Assembly (NCBI GenBank): GCA_002328495.1 | Contig: DCUJ01000004.1 | Location: 1 to 64,000, forward strand | Length of the DNA: 64,000 bases | Source of the DNA: Sulfurospirillum sp. UBA2217 | GTDB lineage: Bacteria > Campylobacterota > Campylobacteria > Campylobacterales > Sulfurospirillaceae | Direction: 5' to 3' | Shown here: positions 41,876 to 50,133 of the stretch, piece by piece | Numbering within the stretch: the first letter of the stretch is position 1 | How the letters are laid out: each line of letters starts with the position of its first letter | Notes under the pieces: generated by a model | What the model was told of the DNA's origin: nothing | The model's database searches: none | What the model saw: only the letters and a program-made list of their open reading frames with translations | Position numbers and translations under genes: made by a program

Positions 41876-44287
41876 ATGCCAAAAAGACGTTGTGATCACT
41901 GTCATTTAGAATACGATGACGCTTTTTTAATTGAAGACATGAGCTTTGAAACACCGCACTATTTTTGCTGTAAAGGGTGCCAAGGGGTGTTTCATCTTCT
42001 CTCAAACGAAGGCTTAGGGACGTTTTATGCCAAAAAAGGGGATGTCACGCTAGAGCCTCCGAAAGAGGCACGGGATGATTTAGAACGGTTTGATTTAGAA
42101 AGCTTTTTAGGAAAATACGTTAAAGAAAAAGAGGGTTTTAGTGAGATTTCGCTTATCATTGAGGGAATTCACTGCGGGGCATGTGTTTGGCTGAATGAAA
42201 AAGTGCTCTCTAAACAAGAAGGTATCGTTGAAGTTTCTATCAACTACTCCAACCATAAAGCCAAAGTGGTATGGGATGCCTCTATCATTAAACTCTCACG
42301 CATCATCGAGACGATTCGCTCCATTGGCTACAATGCGTATCCTTACGATCCCCACAGCGGTGAAGAGCGAGCCAATGCGGTGCGAAGGGAGTATTACTCG
42401 AAACTGTTGGTGGGGGTGTTTACCTCTATGAACGTGATGTGGATAGCTATTGCTCAATATGCTGGCTATTTTACAGGTATGCAGAACGATATTAAAAACA
42501 TTTTAAACTTTGCAGAGTTTGTCCTAGCCACGCCGACACTTTTTTATACGGGCTCTGTTTATTTTAAAGGGGCGTATTATGGCATCAAAAATCGCTACAT
42601 TAACATGGATATTTTGGTTGCAACGGGTGCGACACTCACCTATCTTTTTTCTCTCTATGCCATGTTTACAGGACGTGCTGAGGTCTATTTTGATTCGGTG
42701 ACCATGATTGTGACCTTTGTGTTTGCAGGCAAATACCTTGAAGTTTTGACACGCAAAAAAGCCGTAGACACGTTGGATGCCTTTGGCAGTGCCATGCCCA
42801 GCGAAGTGATGGTTATTCGAGGCGAAGAGAAGTGTTTTGTGAGTGTAGATATGGTTGAAGTGGGAGAGGTCATTGAAATACGAGCGGGGGATCGCGTTGC
42901 GATTGATGGTATTATCACGCAATCAGAAGGGGCATTTGATCTTTCTAGCTTGACGGGGGAATCGGTTCCTATTTTAAAAGGGGTTGGTGAGAAAATTTTA
43001 AGTGGCTCTTTGTGTGTAGATAGTGTGATTCGCTATCAAACAACCACCTCCTTTTCAACATCTATGTTTAGCAAGCTAACCCAACTTTTAGAAGATGCGA
43101 TGCATCATAAACCCCACATTGAAAAATTGGCCAATCAACTTTCAGGGTATTTTTCAGCCACTATTTTTACGCTTGCTCTCTTAACGTTTGCGGGATGGAG
43201 TTATGCGAGTGGCTCATATGAGCATGCGTTGATTGTGGCTATTTCGGTGATTGTGATTGCGTGTCCGTGTGCACTGAGTCTTGCGACGCCCGTGGCGACG
43301 TTGGTTGGATTGGGTGTTGGGGCGCGGCGAGGCATATTGTTTAAAGAAGCTGGCTTTTTGGAGACAATGGCACAGTGTGATAAGCTGGTCTTAGATAAAA
43401 CAGGTACACTGACCAATGCCAAGCCTGAAGTGGTTAAGGTTGAGTGGTTAAAACCGTTTGATCACTCTTTGCTGTATGCACTGTGCAGTGTTTCTAGCCA
43501 TCCCATCAGTCAAGGGGTTGCCTCTTTTTTACGTACACAAGAGATGCCTCTTAGTGCTTTAGAGTTAGAAACGGTGAAAACGATTGAAGCAAAAGGGATG
43601 TATGCGTACTTTGAAGGAAAAACCCTCAAAGGAGGGAATCAAGCGATGATGCAAGAGGAAAATATTATTGCGACAATTCCTGAAGGCTTTGAAATGCTAA
43701 GCCACTACTTTTTTGCAGTGGATGGTGAAGTGGTTGCCATCTTTGGACTCAAAGACAGTTTGAAAGAGGGTGCAAAGCAGAGCATTGAACGCATTCGCGC
43801 TTTAGGTATTGAGATGATGATTTTAAGTGGAGACCATTATGCTGTGACGGAGGCGGTGGCTTTAGAATTAGGCATTACGCACTTTAAAGCCGCACTGCTT
43901 CCTCATCAAAAGGCTGAAGAGATAAAAGCTTTGCGTGAAAAAGGACATAGGGTTGTGATGGTGGGCGATGGCATTAACGATGCATTGGCACTTTCAAGCA
44001 GTGAAATAGCCATAGCCATGGGAAATGGGGCCGATGTTGCCGTTGAAATCAGTGATGTGGTGCTTACAAAAGAGAGTATGCCAGCTCTTTACGAAGCGTT
44101 TGTCATCGCACGAAAGACTTTGCGCATCGTGAAAGAAAATCTTTTTTTCTCACTGTTTTATAACGTCTTGACGCTGCCTTTGGCGATGAGTGGGCACGTC
44201 ATCCCGTTGGTAGCTGCGCTTTCGATGTCGCTAAGTTCCCTCGTTGTTGTAGGAAACTCCATGCGCATTAACAGACTTTTTAAGTAA
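41876..44287 (+). CDS. ccoI: Copper-translocating P-type ATPase CcoI/FixI (cbb3 oxidase assembly)
   Basis: P1B ATPase of 803 residues that exports Cu for insertion into cbb3 cytochrome oxidase. The N-terminus has a CcoI-type Cys-rich zinc-ribbon-like domain (RRCDHCHLEYDD and FCCKGCQGVFHL) followed by a heavy-metal domain with the motif CGAC (near residue 101). Eight membrane helices include the Cu-binding CPC in IACPCALSLATP. The catalytic sequences TGES, DKTGTLTNA and the hinge GDGINDALAL are all intact. ccoS is next, about 106 bases downstream, which fixes the identification as CcoI over CopA. Confidence 0.9.
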   Translation: MPKRRCDHCHLEYDDAFLIEDMSFETPHYFCCKGCQGVFHLLSNEGLGTFYAKKGDVTLEPPKEARDDLERFDLESFLGKYVKEKEGFSEISLIIEGIHCGACVWLNEKVLSKQEGIVEVSINYSNHKAKVVWDASIIKLSRIIETIRSIGYNAYPYDPHSGEERANAVRREYYSKLLVGVFTSMNVMWIAIAQYAGYFTGMQNDIKNILNFAEFVLATPTLFYTGSVYFKGAYYGIKNRYINMDILVATGATLTYLFSLYAMFTGRAEVYFDSVTMIVTFVFAGKYLEVLTRKKAVDTLDAFGSAMPSEVMVIRGEEKCFVSVDMVEVGEVIEIRAGDRVAIDGIITQSEGAFDLSSLTGESVPILKGVGEKILSGSLCVDSVIRYQTTTSFSTSMFSKLTQLLEDAMHHKPHIEKLANQLSGYFSATIFTLALLTFAGWSYASGSYEHALIVAISVIVIACPCALSLATPVATLVGLGVGARRGILFKEAGFLETMAQCDKLVLDKTGTLTNAKPEVVKVEWLKPFDHSLLYALCSVSSHPISQGVASFLRTQEMPLSALELETVKTIEAKGMYAYFEGKTLKGGNQAMMQEENIIATIPEGFEMLSHYFFAVDGEVVAIFGLKDSLKEGAKQSIERIRALGIEMMILSGDHYAVTEAVALELGITHFKAALLPHQKAEEIKALREKGHRVVMVGDGINDALALSSSEIAIAMGNGADVAVEISDVVLTKESMPALYEAFVIARKTLRIVKENLFFSLFYNVLTLPLAMSGHVIPLVAALSMSLSSLVVVGNSMRINRLFK

Positions 44288-44308
44288 AAGCACCGAAGGT
44301 GTGCGGGC

Positions 44309-44374
44309 TTTCTGCCGAAGAAAACCCAGTGTTAACGTAGTCTTTAGAGCTTTGCTTTAAAGACGTGTCAGAAA
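44309..44374 (+). ncRNA. Structured spacer between ccoI and ccoS
   Basis: An outer pairing TTTCTG (44309-44314) with CAGAAA (44369-44374) encloses a hairpin GTCTTTAGAGC/GCTTTAAAGAC (44340-44364, one mismatch, 3-base loop). A small hairpin GCACC-GAA-GGTGT lies just before it (near 44290). This could be a processed RNA, an attenuator or a decayed small repeat. The call is tentative. Confidence 0.3.
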
Positions 44375-44393
44375 TCTAATAAGAGGAATTCCT

Positions 44394-44627
44394 ATGGATG
44401 CATGGGTGATAGCAATGATGTTAGGTGCGTCAACGCTTTTGGGTGCTTTTGGCTTGTGGGCACTTTTGTGGGGAATTCGTAGTGGTCAGTTTGATGATCA
44501 TCAAAAGTTTTTAGATGGAGCTCAATTTGATTCTGAAGAAGCTTTGCAAGACGCGGTAATGATGGAAGAGAAAAAAAAGAAAATTATACAGAACAAAAAA
44601 GAGGTGGGGTATGCCCCACCTGATTGA
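44394..44627 (+). CDS. ccoS: cbb3-type cytochrome oxidase assembly protein CcoS
   Basis: Small membrane protein of 77 residues with one N-terminal helix, MLGASTLLGAFGLWALLWGIRSGQFDD, recognisable as CcoS, which is needed with CcoI for maturation of cbb3 oxidase. RBS AAGAGGA precedes the ATG. The C-terminal tail is Lys-rich and then ends EVGYAPPD; this last part is encoded by the stem of the terminator for the convergent cytochrome gene. Confidence 0.88.
   Translation: MDAWVIAMMLGASTLLGAFGLWALLWGIRSGQFDDHQKFLDGAQFDSEEALQDAVMMEEKKKKIIQNKKEVGYAPPD
44602..44621 (-). terminator. Intrinsic terminator of the cytochrome c gene, located inside the ccoS coding end
   Basis: AGGTGGGG and CCCCACCT make a perfect 8-bp GC-rich stem with a 4-base loop. 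On the minus strand it is followed at once by CTTTTTTG, a canonical U-tract, so it serves the minus-strand cytochrome. On the plus strand it encodes the last residues of CcoS. Confidence 0.8.
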
Positions 44628-44632
44628 TATCG

Positions 44633-44929
44633 TTATTTAAATGCAGCGATGGTTGCAGCAACGGCTTTCACATCTTCATCGCTCATAGGCTTAACAATAC
44701 CAAGCATCGTTGCTTTCATCGGTCCGCCTTGACCGTTTTTGTAACCATTGATAGAAGCGATGATTTTAGCTTCGTCCCAACCTTTAATGACTTGTGATTT
44801 ATTTAATGCTGGTTTAGAAGCATTATCCCCATGACAGGATTTACATTTTCCATTGTAAATTGCCATACCATCTGCTGCCATAAGGCTAGAAACTGCTGAA
44901 AGAACCAAGACCGCTAGAAATTTTTTCAT
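44633..44929 (-). CDS. Periplasmic mono-heme cytochrome c (c553-like)
   Basis: 98-residue class I cytochrome c. A signal peptide MKKFLAVLVLSAVSSLMA is cleaved to start ADGMAIYNGKCKSCHG, giving a heme motif CKSCH near residue 33. The distal ligand Met is probably in GGPMKATM near residue 70. The short size and order fit the small electron carriers between bc1 and cbb3 oxidase. It is convergent with ccoS (5 bases apart) and terminates inside it. Confidence 0.9.
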   Translation of the reverse strand: MKKFLAVLVLSAVSSLMAADGMAIYNGKCKSCHGDNASKPALNKSQVIKGWDEAKIIASINGYKNGQGGPMKATMLGIVKPMSDEDVKAVAATIAAFK

Positions 44930-44963
44930 CGCATACCCCTGTTTTTAATTTTGTGTAAAGAAA

Positions 44964-44969
44964 ATTATA
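44964..44969 (-). promoter_or_regulatory. -10 box of the cytochrome c gene
   Basis: TATAAT on the minus strand 35 bases before the start codon. An A/G-rich RBS (AGGGGT) lies close to the ATG. Confidence 0.45.
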
Positions 44970-45043
44970 ACCAATGATACTTTAAGCATGCTTAGATTTC
45001 AAAAGAGCCTTTGTCACGATAGAACTGTTTTATGAAATATGAG

Positions 45044-45049
45044 TATAAT
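45044..45049 (+). promoter_or_regulatory. -10 box of the TPR protein gene
   Basis: TATAAT on the plus strand, 41 bases before the GTG start, with RBS AAAGGA at 45079-45084. Confidence 0.5.
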
Positions 45050-45089
45050 TATTTATTAACTAAACAAGCTTAAATAATAAAGGATATGA

Positions 45090-45797
45090 GTGTTGAAAAT
45101 CATTTTTCTAGCATCTCTTATCACGCTTCAAGCCTTCTGTGCTAATGTGCATAGTGTCTGCGAGGTTGAACGTGTTGACATCCAAAAGGCTAAAGAATCC
45201 ATAGAGACGATTTTACTGAACGAGCCAAATAATGTTGTGTGTATGCTCCAATTGTCAAATATCTATCTCAAGCAAGGTAAAATTGCCAAAGGCTTTGAAC
45301 TTCTTGTTGATGCGTATTCAATGGACCCTTATACTGTCCAAAAATCTCCAATAGCCGATATTTTACCTTTTGCGATGAAGGTTAATACCCTTAAACGCCA
45401 AGCCTTACGCAACAATGATAAAGAGATTTGGCAAAAATTAGGAGACGGTTACTTTGAAATGGGCATTTTCAACGAAGCGACGGAGATGTACAAAAATAGC
45501 CTTCGAGTAGATGAAAATCAACCTGAAACCCGTTTAAAACTTTCATTGGCTTTGCAGAAAAATTGTCAAACGTATATGGCAATTGAAGAGCTTAAAAAAA
45601 TACTTGCACACGATAAAAATCATATTTATGGAAACTATTACATTGGCAAAATTTTATTGTACGATGTTAAAAATGAGGAAGAAGCCAAACAGTACTTTTT
45701 GGTAGCCAAAAGTAATCTTGTAAAACAAAAAGATGTTTTTGGGTATGTTGAATATACGAATTTATTGAGTGATATTGCAAAAGAGCTAGGTGAGTGA
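45090..45797 (+). CDS. Secreted tetratricopeptide-repeat protein
   Basis: 235 residues with an N-terminal signal peptide (IIFLASLITLQAFCANVHS). The rest consists of helical TPR-like repeats, e.g. VVCMLQLSNIYLKQGKIAKG, IWQKLGDGYFEMGIFNEATEMY and TRLKLSLALQKNCQTYMAIE. TPR proteins act as adapters in periplasmic or envelope complexes; no enzymatic motif is visible. The start is GTG at 45090, supported by AAAGGA; a TTG three bases on is an alternative. It is directly upstream of the PAP2 phosphatase on the same strand (75-base gap), but no functional link is evident. Confidence 0.75.
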   Translation: MLKIIFLASLITLQAFCANVHSVCEVERVDIQKAKESIETILLNEPNNVVCMLQLSNIYLKQGKIAKGFELLVDAYSMDPYTVQKSPIADILPFAMKVNTLKRQALRNNDKEIWQKLGDGYFEMGIFNEATEMYKNSLRVDENQPETRLKLSLALQKNCQTYMAIEELKKILAHDKNHIYGNYYIGKILLYDVKNEEEAKQYFLVAKSNLVKQKDVFGYVEYTNLLSDIAKELGE

Positions 45798-45872
45798 TGT
45801 GATGCTTAACAAGATTTCAAGAAGGGGTTTGGTATAGTTTTTAACTTTTATCATTACGTTAGGGTTTTTAAA

Positions 45873-46475
45873 ATGTATCAAAAAATTCTTTATTATGTTG
45901 TGTCAATTTTTTTTCTAGCATTTCTTTCCTACATGTATCTTGATGTTATAGTTGCTACCTACTTCTACCATTTACGGGGTTCTATCAAAGAATTTTTTAG
46001 TCAATATGTCACTAAGCTTGGCAAATCTGAGTGGATTCTTATAGGGTCATTATTGATTTACTTTTTTTATAAAAAAAGAAACATTACTTTTGCATATCAA
46101 GGCCTTTTCGTTTTTACTTCTGTTGCAGCTTCGGGAATTTTAGTGAATATTTTAAAAGTGATTTTCTCTCGCTATCGCCCAAAAGCCTATTTTCAAGATG
46201 GTTCTTTTGGCTTTGATCTCTTTGCATTTAAAACAAAATATATTTTTAACTCTTTTCCATCAGGTCACTCAGTTACTGCTATGGGTTTTGCGGTAGCATT
46301 AATGCTTTTATTCCCAAAATATCGTGTTTGGGCATTTTTATTTGGGGTGATTGTTGCTTCTAGTCGCTTTGTTATTACAGCGCATTATCTAAGCGATGTT
46401 TTGATGGGAGGATTATTGGGAGGATTGATTTCTTATGGGTTGTATTATGGCTATTTTAAGAAAAAAATATCTTAA
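45873..46475 (+). CDS. PAP2-family membrane phosphatase
   Basis: 200-residue membrane protein with about five helices and the three phosphatidic-acid-phosphatase motifs: KVIFSRYRPKAYF near residue 103, PSGHS near residue 130 and SRFVITAHYLSDV near residue 166. Members dephosphorylate lipid phosphates such as undecaprenyl pyrophosphate or the 1/4' phosphates of lipid A. Proximity to the heptose and polysaccharide genes suggests an envelope lipid as substrate (inference). Upstream, TATAGT near 45832 may be its -10. Its end overlaps the convergent YrbL-like gene by 4 bases. Confidence 0.85.
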   Translation: MYQKILYYVVSIFFLAFLSYMYLDVIVATYFYHLRGSIKEFFSQYVTKLGKSEWILIGSLLIYFFYKKRNITFAYQGLFVFTSVAASGILVNILKVIFSRYRPKAYFQDGSFGFDLFAFKTKYIFNSFPSGHSVTAMGFAVALMLLFPKYRVWAFLFGVIVASSRFVITAHYLSDVLMGGLLGGLISYGLYYGYFKKKIS

Positions 46476-47077
46476 AACTCTTTCATCTCTTTTGCAACAT
46501 CTGGGAAATCCTTTGCAACTAGCGTTTTGAAAAAACTCCATTTCCGAGCAGAGCGTTTCATCCCTAGAGGTTTAATATATTCGAGTAAAGGTATTTGGTT
46601 ATTGTCGCCAATGCCGTCGATAACAAGCAATTTAAAATTTCCAAAAACATCTTTTTGAACTAAAATATTATCAAGATCTAAATCTGAAATTAATATATAT
46701 TCTTCGATAAGGTATTTTCTGAGATTGTCTATGAGCATAATCATTGTAGCTGTGATAGAAGCATTCTGAAGGCTTAAATAATACTCTAAATTTTTTGAGA
46801 TAGACCCATCATGGTCTCTGATAAGCTGATATAAATCGCCACGACCTTCGCTGGTTTGTATTTCTCCCATATAATCGGCAATCATTGCAAAGGATTTGCC
46901 TCTTTTATGGAGTCTTTTAAAATAGTTTATTTCCCGCTTGGCACTTCTTAGACCTCTTTTGGAGGAAACTTTGATACATAAATTTAAATCTTTGGGGTGG
47001 AGATAGCACTTTCTATTTCGTCCTTCTCCTATGAGTAAGTGCTCATTTAATGTTATGTGAGTGTTTTGAGTTGCCAT
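46472..47077 (-). CDS. yrbL: YrbL-like kinase-fold protein (PhoP-regulatory network family)
   Basis: 201 residues with protein-kinase-like marks: LIGEGRNRKCYLHP (glycine-rich loop region, near residue 15), the Lys of LCIKVSSKRG, the catalytic-loop-like ISDLDLDNILVQKD near residue 130 and LVIDGIGD in place of DFG. This matches the YrbL/PhoP_reg family, related to LPS sugar kinases such as WaaP. In this setting, next to the ADP-heptose genes, a role in phosphorylating inner-core sugars is plausible but inferred. It diverges from gmhB. Confidence 0.72.
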   Translation of the reverse strand: MATQNTHITLNEHLLIGEGRNRKCYLHPKDLNLCIKVSSKRGLRSAKREINYFKRLHKRGKSFAMIADYMGEIQTSEGRGDLYQLIRDHDGSISKNLEYYLSLQNASITATMIMLIDNLRKYLIEEYILISDLDLDNILVQKDVFGNFKLLVIDGIGDNNQIPLLEYIKPLGMKRSARKWSFFKTLVAKDFPDVAKEMKEF

Positions 47078-47172
47078 ACTATTATCGCCTTGTTCATTCT
47101 GTAAATTAATGTATATAAAAATCTAGGATGTTCGTATTTTAACACGTTATTGTTAAATTCATGATTGAATGA

Positions 47173-47178
47173 TATAAT
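47173..47178 (+). promoter_or_regulatory. -10 box of the heptose operon
   Basis: TATAAT on the plus strand (within GATATAATTT), 30 bases before the TTG start of gmhB; it probably drives gmhB-hldD-hldE-gmhA. Confidence 0.5.
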
Positions 47179-47207
47179 TTTCGCACACTCTTTGATAAAG
47201 GATTTTT

Positions 47208-47717
47208 TTGCATAAAGCCGTATTCTTAGATAGAGATGGTATTATTAATATAGATAAGTCTTATCTTTTTAAAAGAGAAGATTTTGAATTTTGTGATGGT
47301 ATATTTGAGGTACTTTTACATTTACAAAGGCTTGGTTATCTTCTCATTATTGTAACAAATCAATCGGGCATTGCGAGAGGATATTATACGGAAGAGGAAT
47401 TTTTAAGTTTGACGCATTGGATGGTTACGCTTTTAAAGCAAAAGGGCATTGTCATAACAGAAGTTTTTTATTGTCCACATCATCCCAATGCACAGTGTGA
47501 ATGCAGAAAACCAAAGGCACAAATGCTCCTTAAAGCACTCGAAAAATACACAATAGATCCTAAATATTCTTGGATGATAGGCGATAAAGAGAGTGATATA
47601 GAAGCAGGAAGAAATGCAAATATTGTCAATACTATTTTTGTGAATCACGCAAGATGTGAGAAAGCACTATACAGTGTTCAATCTATTTTAGATACAATTA
47701 AAATCATTAAAATATAA
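47208..47717 (+). CDS. gmhB: D-glycero-beta-D-manno-heptose-1,7-bisphosphate 7-phosphatase GmhB
   Basis: HAD-superfamily phosphatase of 169 residues in the ADP-heptose pathway. Motifs: catalytic FLDRDGIIN at the N-terminus, VTNQSGIARGYYTEEEF near residue 46, the zinc-binding CPHHPNAQCECRKP near residue 92 and GDKESDIEAGRNA near residue 125. The start is TTG at 47208, just after a run of seven T, with RBS AAAGGA at 47197-47202. First gene of a four-gene operon in the same order as in Campylobacter. Confidence 0.93.
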   Translation: MHKAVFLDRDGIINIDKSYLFKREDFEFCDGIFEVLLHLQRLGYLLIIVTNQSGIARGYYTEEEFLSLTHWMVTLLKQKGIVITEVFYCPHHPNAQCECRKPKAQMLLKALEKYTIDPKYSWMIGDKESDIEAGRNANIVNTIFVNHARCEKALYSVQSILDTIKIIKI

Positions 47718-47726
47718 GGTTTAGGT

Positions 47727-48722
47727 GTGAAATACGTAGATATCGATTTTAATACAAAATCTGTTCTGATTACAGGAGGAGCGGGTTTTATAGGAAGTAA
47801 TCTTGCTTTTTATTTGCAAACACATTACCCAGAGTGTGAAATTGTTGTATTTGATTCGTTTAGAAATGAAGAGACATTTAGCAATGGAAATTTAAAAAGT
47901 TTTGGACATTTTAAAAATCTACTTGGATTTTTAGGCGAAGTTATTAGCGGAAATATTAATTCTTCCACCGATATACAAAAACTTAAAAAGTATACATTTG
48001 ATTATATTTTTCATCAAGCAGCTATTTCTGATACAACGGTCATGGATCAGGGCATGATGGTTGAAAGTAATGTCAATGCCTTTAAAACGCTTCTTGATAT
48101 GGCTTGCGAAATGAAAGCATGCATGGTTTATGCTTCTTCTGCGGCTACGTATGGAGACAGTCATACCTTTAACATAGGCTTTGAATGTCCCAATAATGTT
48201 TATGGCTTTTCAAAGCTTATGATGGACAATTTAGCAAAAAAATATAGTCAAAAATCCTCTATCGAAATTGTAGGATTACGGTATTTTAATGTTTATGGAG
48301 AAAGAGAATTTTTTAAACATAAAACAGCTTCGATGATTCTTCAGTTTGGCTTACAGCTTTTAAGGGGAGAAAATGCAAAATTGTTTGAGGGTAGTGATAC
48401 GATCAAGCGAGATTTTGTCTATATTGAAGATGTGATTCAAGCCAACATGAAAGCATGTACAGCACTAAAAAGTGGTGTGTACAATGTGGGAACGGGGCAA
48501 GCTCGTAGTTTTCAAGACATCGTGGATATATTGAAAAAAGAGTTGAACATTGATAGAAATGATCAGTATATACCAAATCCATTTGTTGGACAGTACCAAT
48601 TTTTTACAGAGGCAGATATCACCCTAAGCCAGAAGTTTTTGCAATATGTACCGCGATTTAGTCTCGAAGAGGGTATTAGGGCGTATGTGAATGAAATTAA
48701 AAGAATACACAACGATGCATAA
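47727..48722 (+). CDS. hldD: ADP-L-glycero-D-manno-heptose 6-epimerase HldD
   Basis: Short-chain epimerase of 331 residues that makes the L,D-heptose form used in the LPS inner core. Motifs: Rossmann TGGAGFIGSNLAFYLQ near residue 17, VYASSAATYGD, the catalytic YGFSKLMMDN (Tyr-x3-Lys) near residue 152 and FNVYGEREFFKHKTASMI. Start is GTG at 47727. hldE begins inside its end. The order gmhB-hldD-hldE-gmhA is retained. Confidence 0.93.
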   Translation: MKYVDIDFNTKSVLITGGAGFIGSNLAFYLQTHYPECEIVVFDSFRNEETFSNGNLKSFGHFKNLLGFLGEVISGNINSSTDIQKLKKYTFDYIFHQAAISDTTVMDQGMMVESNVNAFKTLLDMACEMKACMVYASSAATYGDSHTFNIGFECPNNVYGFSKLMMDNLAKKYSQKSSIEIVGLRYFNVYGEREFFKHKTASMILQFGLQLLRGENAKLFEGSDTIKRDFVYIEDVIQANMKACTALKSGVYNVGTGQARSFQDIVDILKKELNIDRNDQYIPNPFVGQYQFFTEADITLSQKFLQYVPRFSLEEGIRAYVNEIKRIHNDA

Positions 48723-50133
48723 TCTCAAAAATTATCAACCTACTATTCTTGTTATTGGTGATTTGATGTTGGACCATTATCTATGGGGTAAGTGTGAGAG
48801 AATTTCACCAGAAGCTCCCGTTCAAGTGGTAGATATTCAAAAAGAGAGTACTGTTTTGGGTGGTGCTGGAAATGTGGTGAATAATCTTGTAAGCCTTGGT
48901 GCCAAGGTCAGTGTTCTCAGTGTTGTTGGTGACGACGCTAATGGCAAGGAACTCTTGAGTATGCTGAGTAGTTTAGGCGTGGATGCTCACGGTATCGTTG
49001 AAGAAGTAGGGCGCAAAACGAGTAAAAAGAGTCGAGTTATTGCTTCACATCAACAGGTTGTTCGCTATGATAATGAATCGAAGGATGACATTTCTCAAAA
49101 ATCTATAGAGGCACTTTTGCTTGAATGCGAGAAGTCTATTGAACGTGTTGATGCTGTTTTGCTTTCGGATTATGGTAAAGGTGTGTTAACGGAAGCGCTT
49201 ACATGTAACATTGTTTTATTGGCTAAAAAATATAATAAGTTACTTTTGGTTGACCCAAAGGGAGAAGATTATGGCAAATACAGTGGGGCAACACTGATTA
49301 CTCCCAATAAAAAAGAGGCCAGTATTGCTTCAAAAATGATAATTAGTGATGATGAAAGCCTAAAAAAAGCAGGTAATTTTTTAAAAGAGAGTTTGTCGCT
49401 TTGCTATGCTATTATCACACTTTCTGAAGACGGTATAGCAATTTTTGGAGACTCGTTTGAAAAAATGCCAACAGTGGCAAGGGAAGTCTATGATGTGACG
49501 GGTGCAGGCGATACTGTTTTGGCAAGTTTAGGGTATGCACTTTCGTGTGGGCTGAGTATCCAAAAAGCTGTTTCTTTTGCAAATTCAGCTGCGGCCGTTG
49601 TGGTTGGAAAGCTTGGAAGTGCAACTGCCACGATAGACGAAATTGATGCCTATGAACATAGTTTAAGAAGTGCTACAGCAGAGAGTAAGATTAAAACCAA
49701 AGAAGAATTAGTGCACCTTTTGAAGAGTAGAAAAAGCCAAAAAATTATTTTTACGAATGGCTGTTTCGATATTTTACATGTAGGGCATGTCAAATACCTT
49801 GAAACAGCAAGAAGTTATGGAGACATCCTTATTGTCGGACTCAATGCGGATGATTCAATTAAAAGGCTTAAAGGTGAAAGTCGCCCGATAAATTCTTTGG
49901 AGGATAGAGCATATATTTTGGCAAGTTTAGAATCTGTAAGTTACGTCATTGCCTTTGAAGAAGATACTCCTTTAGAGCTCATTTCTGCTATCAAACCAGA
50001 TGTTTTGGTTAAAGGGGCTGATTATGAAGGTAAAGAAGTTGTTGGAAGTGCTATTGCTAAAGAGGTACGATTGGTGACATTTATAGAAGGTAAGAGTACA
50101 ACACAGATTATCAAAAAGGTACAACAGCAATGA
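48715..50133 (+). CDS. hldE: Bifunctional heptose 7-phosphate kinase / heptose 1-phosphate adenylyltransferase HldE
   Basis: 472-residue fusion enzyme. The PfkB-like kinase (about 1-320) carries VIGDLMLDHYLWG, ISPEAPV, GGAGNVVNN and DVTGAGDTVLA; the nucleotidyltransferase (about 340-470) carries FTNGCFDILHVGHVKYLE with the HxGH motif. I chose the ATG at 48715, giving MHNLKNYQP before the kinase strand, as in related HldE proteins; an in-frame ATG at 48691 would add eight residues. Both overlap hldD. It precedes gmhA with a 4-base overlap. Exact palindrome at 49199 is read Leu-Thr-Cys; the conserved ILHVGHV contains a variant at 49757. Confidence 0.93.
   Translation: MHNLKNYQPTILVIGDLMLDHYLWGKCERISPEAPVQVVDIQKESTVLGGAGNVVNNLVSLGAKVSVLSVVGDDANGKELLSMLSSLGVDAHGIVEEVGRKTSKKSRVIASHQQVVRYDNESKDDISQKSIEALLLECEKSIERVDAVLLSDYGKGVLTEALTCNIVLLAKKYNKLLLVDPKGEDYGKYSGATLITPNKKEASIASKMIISDDESLKKAGNFLKESLSLCYAIITLSEDGIAIFGDSFEKMPTVAREVYDVTGAGDTVLASLGYALSCGLSIQKAVSFANSAAAVVVGKLGSATATIDEIDAYEHSLRSATAESKIKTKEELVHLLKSRKSQKIIFTNGCFDILHVGHVKYLETARSYGDILIVGLNADDSIKRLKGESRPINSLEDRAYILASLESVSYVIAFEEDTPLELISAIKPDVLVKGADYEGKEVVGSAIAKEVRLVTFIEGKSTTQIIKKVQQQ

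Noticed and set aside
39620..49199. A 9.6-kb stretch without an exact TTACATGTAA copy
   Set aside because: With about 26 copies in 64 kb the mean spacing is near 2.4 kb, and one gap of this length is not surprising for a random scatter.
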